Source of the DNA: an uncultured Flammeovirgaceae bacterium
GTDB lineage: Bacteria > Bacteroidota > Bacteroidia > Cytophagales > Cyclobacteriaceae
DNA: 6,423 bases
Reading direction: 5' to 3'
Assembly (NCBI GenBank): GCA_946480685.1
Contig: CAMLLI010000272.1
Coordinates: forward strand, 1 to 6,423
In this document: positions 1 through 5,551 of the stretch, piece by piece
Layout: every line of letters starts with the position of its first letter
Position numbering within the stretch: position 1 is the first letter of the stretch
Program-made: the position numbers and the translations under genes
The notes under the pieces: model-generated
The model's database searches: none
Told to the model about the DNA's origin: nothing
What the model saw: only the letters and a program-made list of their open reading frames with translations

Positions 1-718
1 CTACAAACAATGCAATGCCCAGGATCAGAAACATCCACCTATATTTCAGCAACATCTTCCAGAAACCATCGCCTGCCAGAACAAAACAGAAGCCGCAGAA
101 GAACGCTAATATACCGAGCACGAAACCATGCCACGTCATGGCATATAGTTCATACGGATTCGGATTGATCGCCAGTGCCTCGATTACAAAAAGTACCAAT
201 ACGGGCAAGAGTCCGAGCGGGTGACTCAATATAGCTTTGAGACTGCGCACGAATTTACCCTGCTCATGTTTCTTCAGGTAATAGAACAGTGGTGATAGCA
301 ATGTCACATATACCATAATGTTTCCGAGAAACCAGAGATGCCCGGGGTTGATCGCATAGCTTACCTCCCATTTATAATAGTGTTGCCAGATCATAACACT
401 CAACGGAAAAATGCAAAACATTCCAAAGACATACGGAAGCAGTATACGAAGCGCGCGGTCTTGCATAAGTTGCTTCCAGCTTCGCTGTTGCATAGCGAAA
501 TATACTCCCATTCCCGATACAAAGAACAGAAACGGTATCCGCCATATATTCAGCATCGCCATCGGGAACCACAACGATGTCCACGAATCACCGTTGGAAA
601 TAAAACCGATCATGATTCCCCAGGGTTGAAATCCGATCGCTACATGGTATATCAAAAGCAATCCGATGGCGATTACGCGAAGCCAGTCAATATCATACCG
701 TCTGTTTGTCGTTAGCAT
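1..718 (-). CDS. Acyltransferase 3 family integral membrane protein, C-terminus cut by the window edge
   Basis: The frame opens with ATG at 718-716 and stays open for 239 codons to the left edge, so the C-terminus is missing. The product is strongly hydrophobic with many membrane segments. It shows hallmarks of the acyltransferase 3 family (PF01757): an N-terminal RYDIDWLRVIAIGLLLIYHV with Arg14 and His25 in the positions typical of the family's conserved Arg/His, an FFVSGM segment at 65-70, an RALRILLPY motif at 88-96 (the family's RxxR..PY) and GHLWFL at 126-131. Members move acyl groups from the cytoplasm onto sugars, lipids or peptidoglycan at the cytoplasmic membrane; this one's acceptor cannot be read from sequence. 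The start fits because the family signature begins within ten residues and no in-frame start lies just upstream. It follows the ankyrin lipoprotein gene by 29 bases on the same strand, so the two are probably cotranscribed. Family membership is confident; substrate is unknown. Confidence 0.9.
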   Translation of the reverse strand, partial: MLTTNRRYDIDWLRVIAIGLLLIYHVAIGFQPWGIMIGFISNGDSWTSLWFPMAMLNIWRIPFLFFVSGMGVYFAMQQRSWKQLMQDRALRILLPYVFGMFCIFPLSVMIWQHYYKWEVSYAINPGHLWFLGNIMVYVTLLSPLFYYLKKHEQGKFVRSLKAILSHPLGLLPVLVLFVIEALAINPNPYELYAMTWHGFVLGILAFFCGFCFVLAGDGFWKMLLKYRWMFLILGIALFV

Positions 719-747
719 ATGCGTTGATGTTTTGGAGTCTTGAATTT

Positions 748-1326
748 TTATTTCAGCATGCCGGCAATTACCGGTCTGGTTTGCTCGATATAGGTATAGT
801 CAAGCTTGAGACCCATCGGCTCGAGCACCTTTCCGATCATATCATATATACTCTTCGATTCCTCAAATGTACCGGCAACAGTCTGGTAGGGTGTTGCTCC
901 GAAATTATTCACGATTGTTTTATCAGCACCCTTCTCGAGCAGCATGCGAACGATCTCCGGACGACAAAAGAAAGCGGATGAATGAAGTGCTGTAGATCCA
1001 TCATTGTTTTGAAAGTTGAGGTCAGCACCGGCATCGATCAGAATTTTTGCTTCTTCGGTTTTGCCAAATACGGCCGCGCTGATTAACGGGCTTGATCCAC
1101 CGAAAGGGTCCTTCTCATTTATATTGCTTCCGGCTGCAATGTGTTGTCTCAAGGCTTCTTTATTCCCGGTAATCACAGCGGTGTGGATATCAACATCCGG
1201 AGCCTGGACACCTGTTTTCTTTTCAGTGTCGTTCCCTGACTTGCAGGACACCAGTACTAATAAGAATAGAAATGCGATGGTCGCAGACGATGTGAGCTTG
1301 TTGAATGTTGAAGTTTTCATGTTCAT
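748..1326 (-). CDS. Ankyrin-repeat lipoprotein
   Basis: This 192-residue protein starts with a type II signal peptide: a short charged N-terminus, a hydrophobic stretch at about 15-27 (AFLFLLVLVS), and a lipobox ending in Cys28, so it should be lipidated and held at the inner or outer membrane facing the periplasm or surface. A short polar linker (29-43) leads to about four ankyrin repeats: roughly 44-73, 76-108, 109-141 and a divergent last one from 142. The middle two are best, with GADLNFQNNDGSTALH and LLEKGADKTIVNNFGATP matching the ankyrin turn and helix pattern. Ankyrin repeats bind proteins; no catalytic motif is seen and the partner is unknown. Two starts are possible, Met1 (1326) or Met3 (1320); both leave an intact signal peptide. 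It is the first gene of a probable two-gene unit with the acyltransferase and diverges from the AraC-type regulator. Confidence 0.9.
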   Translation of the reverse strand: MNMKTSTFNKLTSSATIAFLFLLVLVSCKSGNDTEKKTGVQAPDVDIHTAVITGNKEALRQHIAAGSNINEKDPFGGSSPLISAAVFGKTEEAKILIDAGADLNFQNNDGSTALHSSAFFCRPEIVRMLLEKGADKTIVNNFGATPYQTVAGTFEESKSIYDMIGKVLEPMGLKLDYTYIEQTRPVIAGMLK

Positions 1327-1425
1327 TTGAGTTTAGTTTTTGAAAAAATTTAATGACTCAAAGAACGCCTGAACGCCCGCGCAGCACTAAACAACCGTGC
1401 GTCCAAAACCATCAACTTTGCCGAA

Positions 1426-1563
1426 ATGGATATAAATGATGATGCATCGATAGCAATTTTGATGCATCTGCGTGCTGAAACGCGTAACTTGAGGCTGTTT
1501 TACTATACTTTGGAAAAAATTTTGGCTGAACGCGGAAGTCTCTTTCCGTGCTCTCCGACTTAA
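1426..1563 (+). CDS. Possible 45-codon leader ORF in frame with the regulator gene
   Basis: ATG at 1426 opens a frame of 45 codons that ends at TAA 1561-1563, only 15 bases before the regulator's ATG and in the same frame. The predicted peptide has an amphipathic middle (about residues 9-36) with leucines at 15, 22 and 29, seven apart, and mixed charged residues, so it could form one helix. It has no visible Shine-Dalgarno sequence, which is not informative in Bacteroidota. The open frame continues upstream to a TGA at 1354-1356, and an open run of this size can arise by chance. The GATGCATC pair lies inside it, which favours a regulatory, non-coding reading of the same bases. It could be a leader peptide coupled to translation of the regulator, a small protein, or nothing. 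I do not recognise the peptide. Confidence 0.22.
   Translation: MDINDDASIAILMHLRAETRNLRLFYYTLEKILAERGSLFPCSPT
1441..1468. promoter_or_regulatory. Pair of GATGCATC palindromes, candidate operator in the divergent intergenic region
   Basis: GATGCATC occurs at 1441-1448 and again at 1461-1468. Each copy is its own reverse complement, and the two are 20 bases apart, close to two turns of the helix, so both face the same side of DNA. They sit between the divergently transcribed ankyrin gene (start 1326) and AraC-type regulator (start 1579). AraC-family proteins commonly bind repeated half-sites about two turns apart, so autoregulation or control of both units is a reasonable inference, but no binding is shown. 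No convincing Bacteroidota promoter (TTG, then TAnnTTTG at usual spacing) was found here; the closest plus-strand match is ATACTTTG at 1505-1512, with its nearest TTG too close. Confidence 0.4.
1531..1550 (+). other. Small imperfect hairpin in the leader of the regulator gene
   Basis: CGCGGAAG at 1531-1538 can pair with TTTCCGTG at 1543-1550 around a TCTC loop at 1539-1542. The eight-pair stem includes two G-U pairs, which would exist in RNA of the plus strand. It ends 28 bases before the regulator's ATG and lies in the last part of the doubtful leader ORF. It has no following T run, so it is not a standard terminator. It may tune translation of the regulator or be a chance structure. Confidence 0.22.
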
Positions 1564-1578
1564 TTGCTAAAACATACC

Positions 1579-3660
1579 ATGGCCGATTTACCCTTGTCCG
1601 AAACTGATTTTACAACCCGGCTCACAGCCACGATCGAAAAGAATATGGCCAATGAGCAGTTTGGTGTTTCCGAGCTCGCGGACGAAATGAACATGAGCCG
1701 GTCGAACCTGCTGCGAAAAGTAAAAAAGGAATATAACCTTTCGGTGAGCCAACTCATCAGCCAGGTTCGACTCACGCGGGCCATGGAGTTACTGAAGAGT
1801 ACATCTCAAAATGTGTCGGAGGTTTCGCACCAGGTGGGGTTCAACAGCAGTTCGTATTTCATTAAATGCTTTCGCGAATACTATGGCTACCCTCCGGGTG
1901 AAGTCGGGAAACGTGATACCCCAACGGCTGCCATACCGGTTGGCACATTACCCGATGATGACGACAAGCCAGCGCCTGTTACTCCGCGGCCGTACAAAAA
2001 GTATATATCTGTAGCTGCTGCTATACTCGTGTTCGTGGTGGCCGCTCTATGGGCATGGTCTGCGCTTCGGCCGGAAGACAAGGAGAAATCCATCGTTGTG
2101 TTACCCTTCAAGAATGAAAGCAGCGACTCATCGAATGTATACCTGATCAACGGCTTGATGGAAGCTACGCTCAATAACCTTCAGCAGATTCAGAACCTGC
2201 GCGTGGTGAGCAGAACTTCAGCCGAAAAATATCGCCAGACTTCGAAGTCTGTATCCGAGATGGCGAAAGAACTGAACGTTCAATATTTTGTTGAGGGAAG
2301 CGGACAAAAAATAGGAGATAAAATTTTGCTGAACATCCAGTTGATCGATGGCGAAACCGATAAACATCTGTGGGCCAAACAATATCGCAGGGAGTCCAAA
2401 GATATATTTGAATTACAGCAAGAGATCGCTCAAAATATAGCGAGTGAGATCGAAGTGATTCTTACACCGGAGGAGAAAAGTCGCATTGAGAAAAAACCTA
2501 CCGATGATCTCGAAGCGTACGACTATTATCTGAAAGGTAAAGATCTGTTTTACCGCAGCGGACGAAACGATCTTGAAGCTTCTATTCCGCTCTTCAAAAA
2601 AGCAATCGAGAGAGATCCAGAATTTGCACTCGCGTATGCGACAGCAACCATGGTATATTATTACCTCGATCTGTTCGACCTGCAGAAGCAACATGGCCAT
2701 GACATTGAAACGTTTGCCGAGCGGGCTATGCTATATGATCCTAAATCAAGCGAGAGTCTGACCGCGAAAGCATTGTCGTTTGCCGCACGACAGCAATTCG
2801 AACTATCTATACCGTATTTTGAAAAGGCGCTGGAGTACAATCCGCGCTCCGGACTGGTGTTACATTTTTTAACCGAGTTCTATAATATTCATGTGCCGAA
2901 CCCACCGAAATACCTCGAGTATGCTATACGTAAAGTACGCGTGGACAATGCCATCGACTCCGCTACACGAAGTTTCAACTATTTTCATTTAAGCAATGCG
3001 TTGGCTCAAAATGGATTTCTGGATGAAGCACTGCGCTACAATACACGATCGTTACAACTCAACCCTAAAAACTTCTTTGCCGGTTACGTACGGGCCTATA
3101 TACATTATGGAACCGACCGCAGTTGCGCGAAGACCAAAGCTATACTGCAGGCCGAATGGAAAAAGGACACGATGCGTTTTGATATACTGCAGGAGATTGG
3201 AAAGGTTAATTTTATGATGCGGGATTTTGCTGCCGCAAGAGCATGCTATGACCGTGCTATACCGATTATGCAGATGTTTGGGATGGACATCTTCCGACAT
3301 GAGTACCTCCGAATCGGGGCTGCGTATGCACACACCGGAGACAAAGCAAAAGCTGATTACTACATGAATGAGTATAAACGTTTTGCTGACAACGACCTGA
3401 CGATGTATAAAGATATGCATCTTGCATCTTACTATTCATACCAGGGTGAGGATGCAAAAGCGATCACACATTTCCGGAAGTTTGCGAATGAACAGGATAA
3501 TTTTCTGTACTGGCTATTGTTATTGCGCGATGATCCTCTCGGCGATAACCTGCGCAAGAACCCGGAGTTCGATGCCATCATGAAAATTATCGAGGCTAAA
3601 TTCTGGAAAAAGAACAGGGAGATAAAGGAACGCTTTGAAGATGATTTCAGAAACCTGTAG
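1579..3660 (+). CDS. Membrane-anchored AraC-type regulator with periplasmic TolB-like and TPR domains
   Basis: This 693-residue protein has a DNA-binding head, one membrane span and a long sensor part. Residues about 12-108 form an AraC-type double helix-turn-helix: a first HTH around FGVSELADEMNMSRSNLLRK and a second around VSEVSHQVGFNSSSYFIKCF, closed by YYGYPPGEV. A polar linker (109-141) precedes one hydrophobic span at about 142-162. Residues about 170-265 resemble the TolB-like N-terminal domain (SIVVLPFKNESSD, then NGLMEATLNNL, YFVEGSGQK, LIDGETDKHLW). From about 311 to 640 there are TPR-like helical pairs, for example 331-357 and 405-423. The HTH must be cytoplasmic, which puts TolB-like/TPR in the periplasm, a plan comparable to CadC-type one-component regulators. 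A TTG at 1564 right after an in-frame TAA could extend the ORF by five residues; ATG at 1579 is preferred because it fits the usual start of the HTH domain. The signal sensed and the targets are unknown. Confidence 0.9.
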   Translation: MADLPLSETDFTTRLTATIEKNMANEQFGVSELADEMNMSRSNLLRKVKKEYNLSVSQLISQVRLTRAMELLKSTSQNVSEVSHQVGFNSSSYFIKCFREYYGYPPGEVGKRDTPTAAIPVGTLPDDDDKPAPVTPRPYKKYISVAAAILVFVVAALWAWSALRPEDKEKSIVVLPFKNESSDSSNVYLINGLMEATLNNLQQIQNLRVVSRTSAEKYRQTSKSVSEMAKELNVQYFVEGSGQKIGDKILLNIQLIDGETDKHLWAKQYRRESKDIFELQQEIAQNIASEIEVILTPEEKSRIEKKPTDDLEAYDYYLKGKDLFYRSGRNDLEASIPLFKKAIERDPEFALAYATATMVYYYLDLFDLQKQHGHDIETFAERAMLYDPKSSESLTAKALSFAARQQFELSIPYFEKALEYNPRSGLVLHFLTEFYNIHVPNPPKYLEYAIRKVRVDNAIDSATRSFNYFHLSNALAQNGFLDEALRYNTRSLQLNPKNFFAGYVRAYIHYGTDRSCAKTKAILQAEWKKDTMRFDILQEIGKVNFMMRDFAAARACYDRAIPIMQMFGMDIFRHEYLRIGAAYAHTGDKAKADYYMNEYKRFADNDLTMYKDMHLASYYSYQGEDAKAITHFRKFANEQDNFLYWLLLLRDDPLGDNLRKNPEFDAIMKIIEAKFWKKNREIKERFEDDFRNL

Positions 3661-3676
3661 TACTATATCTATAGTA
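3661..3676. repeat. Perfect TA-rich inverted repeat directly after the regulator stop codon
   Basis: TACTATA at 3661-3667 and TATAGTA at 3670-3676 are exact reverse complements separated by TC, and the first arm begins on the base after the regulator's TAG. The weak A/T stem and lack of a T run make termination unlikely, so the regulator and the TfoX-like gene 20 bases further on may be read through together. It could be a protein-binding palindrome for the TfoX-like gene, or reflect the unusual wealth of TATA in this DNA. Confidence 0.35.
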
Positions 3677-3695
3677 TATAATTAACGTTATCAAT

Positions 3696-4040
3696 ATGCC
3701 GTACGACCAGCACCTCCTTGAACGAGTTGAGAAAGTTTTCACGGAAAAGAAAGTTAAGTTCGTCCAGAAGAATATGATTGGAGGACTTTGTTTTATGGTG
3801 AACGACAAAATGGTGGTTGGTGTAACGAATGATTCACTGATGGTGCGCATCGATCCGGAACTATACCCGGTTGCCTTAAAGAAAAAAGGTTGCCGCCACA
3901 TGGATTTCAATGGAAGAACGCTGAAGGGATTTTTACTGGTTGAATCTATCGGAGTTCGTTCCGACAAAGACCTGATATACTGGATTGAATTGAGTCTTGA
4001 TTTTAATCCGAAAGCAAAGGCAGCCAAAAAGAAATCGTAA
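3696..4040 (+). CDS. TfoX/Sxy N-terminal domain protein
   Basis: This 114-residue protein consists of a single TfoX N-terminal domain (PF04993). The signs are the opening MPYDQHLLERVEKVF, the GGLCFMVNDKMVVGV strand pair at about 29-43, SLMVRIDPE at about 47-55, and the MDFNGRTLKGFLLV block at about 69-82, all usual for the family. It ends in a lysine-rich tail (KAKAAKKKS). The separate TfoX C-terminal domain found in the gamma-proteobacterial competence regulators Sxy/TfoX is absent; short stand-alone N-domain proteins are widespread and their role is mostly unknown, so a competence function should not be assumed. The ATG sits 35 bases after the regulator gene on the same strand, with no clear terminator between, so cotranscription is possible. 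No Shine-Dalgarno sequence is seen. Confidence 0.88.
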   Translation: MPYDQHLLERVEKVFTEKKVKFVQKNMIGGLCFMVNDKMVVGVTNDSLMVRIDPELYPVALKKKGCRHMDFNGRTLKGFLLVESIGVRSDKDLIYWIELSLDFNPKAKAAKKKS

Positions 4041-4046
4041 AAGCTG

Positions 4047-4137
4047 CTGGCTACTGGCCTCTGGGGTGCAAGCTTGGCTAGCGGTGAGGACTTGTGACTG
4101 CTATATATATAGCCGCGAGTTGTGAGCTGTGAGATAA
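4047..4137. repeat. Degenerate 7-base-periodic stretch in the convergent intergenic region
   Basis: Read in sevens from 4047, the sequence falls into look-alike units: CTGGCTA, CTGGCCT, CTGGGGT at 4047-4067, then GACTTGT, GACTGCT at 4089-4102, and GAGTTGT, GAGCTGT, GAGATAA at 4117-4137. Units in each group share three to five leading bases, and all groups stay in one register across about 90 bases, interrupted by less similar units and a TA palindrome. It begins just after the TfoX-like stop and ends about 20 bases before the terminator hairpin. No gene is supported in it. It looks like a decayed heptanucleotide repeat, similar in style to short heptamer repeats known from cyanobacteria; function is unknown. 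Confidence 0.45.
4100..4113. repeat. 14-bp perfect palindrome GCTATATATATAGC
   Basis: The 14 bases from 4100 to 4113 equal their own reverse complement: an alternating TA core closed by G-C pairs. It lies inside the heptad-periodic stretch between two convergent genes. Alternating TA runs can extrude a cruciform or act as an easily melted site, but nothing here shows a function, and TATA is common throughout the window. Confidence 0.4.
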
Positions 4138-4158
4138 AAATTCGTTTTTGAAATATAA

Positions 4159-4187
4159 GAAGCCGTCTCAAATGCTGAGACGGCTTC
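4159..4187. terminator. Bidirectional intrinsic terminator between convergent genes
   Basis: GAAGCCGTCTCA at 4159-4170 pairs perfectly with TGAGACGGCTTC at 4176-4187 around the 5-base loop AATGC, giving a 12-bp GC-rich stem. It is flanked by T-rich sequence on both strands (ATTTTCATT on the plus side, TTATATTTC on the minus side), though neither is a long uninterrupted T run. It stands between the TfoX-like gene (stop 4040, plus) and the DUF4998-type lipoprotein gene (stop 4238, minus), where it can end both transcripts. Confidence 0.85.
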
Positions 4188-4203
4188 CACATTTTCATTC
4201 CAA

Positions 4204-4221
4204 TTGTATTTAACAATACAA
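4204..4221. repeat. Second, A/T-rich hairpin before the terminator on the minus strand
   Basis: TTGTATT at 4204-4210 and AATACAA at 4215-4221 are exact reverse complements around a TAAC loop. It lies 17 bases past the minus-strand lipoprotein stop and 17 bases before the main terminator hairpin. The stem is short and weak, so it is at most an accessory structure at the 3' end of the lipoprotein transcript. Confidence 0.3.
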
Positions 4222-4237
4222 CCTGAGTTTACCTTGC

Positions 4238-5524
4238 TTATCCGGGAAGCATTCCGAAAACTTTTACCTCGGCAACGCTGAAGAATGCTTTGGAATTACC
4301 CGCAAAGAAGCCTTCGTAATTTTTGAGACATCGTATCCGTATATATCTCATGCGGGGAACTGCCGGATCAACCGCCAATGAAAAGCCGGCTTTGGCAGTT
4401 GCTTTATCCACATCATTTTCATTGTCCTTGGGAAGTCCCGATGGTTTTTCGATTGTTCCTGCATTCAGTAATGTCCAGCTCGCATCCAGTGCACCACTGC
4501 TGGTTGGGTTGGATGAACCATATATTTCATAATCACGAAGTGTAGAGAAAGTATAATATGCACCCCATCCTTCCTGGAATGGATACAAGGTAATTTTAGT
4601 AAGGTCAACGACCATACCCAGATCGAACGTTATCATTTGAGGTGAATTTTCACCTGCACCTATATCTGTAAAGTTGGCGCCATTGTATGAATTTAGTGCT
4701 TTGCCGTCCCACATCGCGGCAACACCACCGGAGCCACCATTTGGCCCGGCATCGCCAGGAAGCGATACTGCCGAGAAGAACGATCTGTCTGCCTCTTTCT
4801 CTGCAAAGGTTGGTATACCGCGTATACTATATTTCGTACAGAATGTATCAATGCAAACAACATTAGGAGTAACCGGCAGCGGTTTAAAGACTGTACGCCA
4901 GCTAAAAGTATTGTTGTTAAAATCCAGACCTTTCAAAATGGTAGTAGTTTCTGACGCAGGTGTTATTACCACGGTGTCGCCATGTTGCGTTTTATAGCGC
5001 ACTTCCATTTGCACCGGACCAAGCGATTTATCGATCAGGTCCCAATATATAGTTGAAACAGCATCGTCATACGCTACTATTTTTATTTTGCGGTTCGACA
5101 ATGTATTACGGTAGCGACTGCCGTACGAGTTGCCGGTTATGTTCACACCTACAGACGAATTACCTGCGGCATCATACGTATATACCGAAAAACTTTTGGT
5201 TCCTTCCTCCACATCAAAAATTCCGTCAAATATATAGTCATCATTCAAGCCGTCTATATCAAACATTACGGAATCACGGAAGTTGTTCCAGAAGATCTTG
5301 CACTTATTCACCTTGGGATCACGTGTAACAATTCCCCAAAGTCTTACCCGCTCCTTTCCCGGAAAAACAACAACGGAGTCAAACTTACCGGTATATATTA
5401 TTTCTCCGTCTTTTGTGTACTTTTTATATTCATCCCATTCGGAGCACGACCCGAGTATCATTACCAGGCAAAATATAGCCATGATAGCACTCACGAGCTG
5501 TCTGGTTTTATATGTATATATCAT
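4238..5524 (-). CDS. DUF4998-type lipoprotein with C-terminal F5/8C-like (DUF5000-type) domain
   Basis: The 428-residue product starts with a type II signal peptide: KTR near the N-terminus, a hydrophobic run at about 10-24 and lipobox LGSC ending at Cys27. Residues about 30-230 resemble DUF4998, a domain of Bacteroidota SusCD-linked lipoproteins (YKKYTKDGEIIYTGKFDSV, then VFPGKERVRL, KIFWN, VYTYDAAGNSSV, YGSRYRNTLSNR). Residues about 250-428 form a discoidin-like domain: LPGDAG at 255-260, MWDGK at 271-275, ITFDLG at 298-303, the SGALDASWTLL block at 343-353, RYIRIRC at 393-399 and a closing EVKVFG. Such proteins are thought to sit on the cell surface and help bind glycan; no catalytic motif is seen. 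It lies 27 bases after the preceding lipoprotein gene and is last in the operon, facing the terminator. Its discoidin-like domain is clearly related to that of its neighbour. Domain names are from memory of the families. Confidence 0.85.
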   Translation of the reverse strand: MIYTYKTRQLVSAIMAIFCLVMILGSCSEWDEYKKYTKDGEIIYTGKFDSVVVFPGKERVRLWGIVTRDPKVNKCKIFWNNFRDSVMFDIDGLNDDYIFDGIFDVEEGTKSFSVYTYDAAGNSSVGVNITGNSYGSRYRNTLSNRKIKIVAYDDAVSTIYWDLIDKSLGPVQMEVRYKTQHGDTVVITPASETTTILKGLDFNNNTFSWRTVFKPLPVTPNVVCIDTFCTKYSIRGIPTFAEKEADRSFFSAVSLPGDAGPNGGSGGVAAMWDGKALNSYNGANFTDIGAGENSPQMITFDLGMVVDLTKITLYPFQEGWGAYYTFSTLRDYEIYGSSNPTSSGALDASWTLLNAGTIEKPSGLPKDNENDVDKATAKAGFSLAVDPAVPRMRYIRIRCLKNYEGFFAGNSKAFFSVAEVKVFGMLPG

Positions 5525-5551
5525 AGTTCTTATTCTTAATGGTTATATAGT

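Noticed and set aside
338..715. Open plus-strand frame opposite the acyltransferase gene
   Set aside because: The minus strand encodes a clear acyltransferase-3 protein across the whole stretch; the plus frame gives a low-complexity, family-less product.
1359..1394. Possible minus-strand promoter for the ankyrin gene (GTTCTTTG with an upstream TTG)
   Set aside because: The -7 element lacks its TA and the spacer is about 25 bases, so the match is no better than chance.
1489..1512. Possible Bacteroidota promoter (TTG at 1489, ATACTTTG at 1505) for the regulator
   Set aside because: The -7-like element has a mismatch in its TA and the gap to TTG is 13 bases, shorter than the usual roughly 19-20.
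1564..1578. TTG at 1564 as start of the regulator
   Set aside because: It follows directly on an in-frame stop and adds only five residues; ATG at 1579 fits the usual beginning of this AraC-HTH family.
3647..4216. 189-codon minus-strand frame covering the TfoX-like gene
   Set aside because: It is antisense to a well-supported TfoX-domain gene, runs through the intergenic repeat and terminator, and its product resembles no family I know.
4674..4997. Plus-strand frame opposite the DUF4998-type gene
   Set aside because: It is a shadow of the minus-strand lipoprotein gene, with no recognisable domain or leader.
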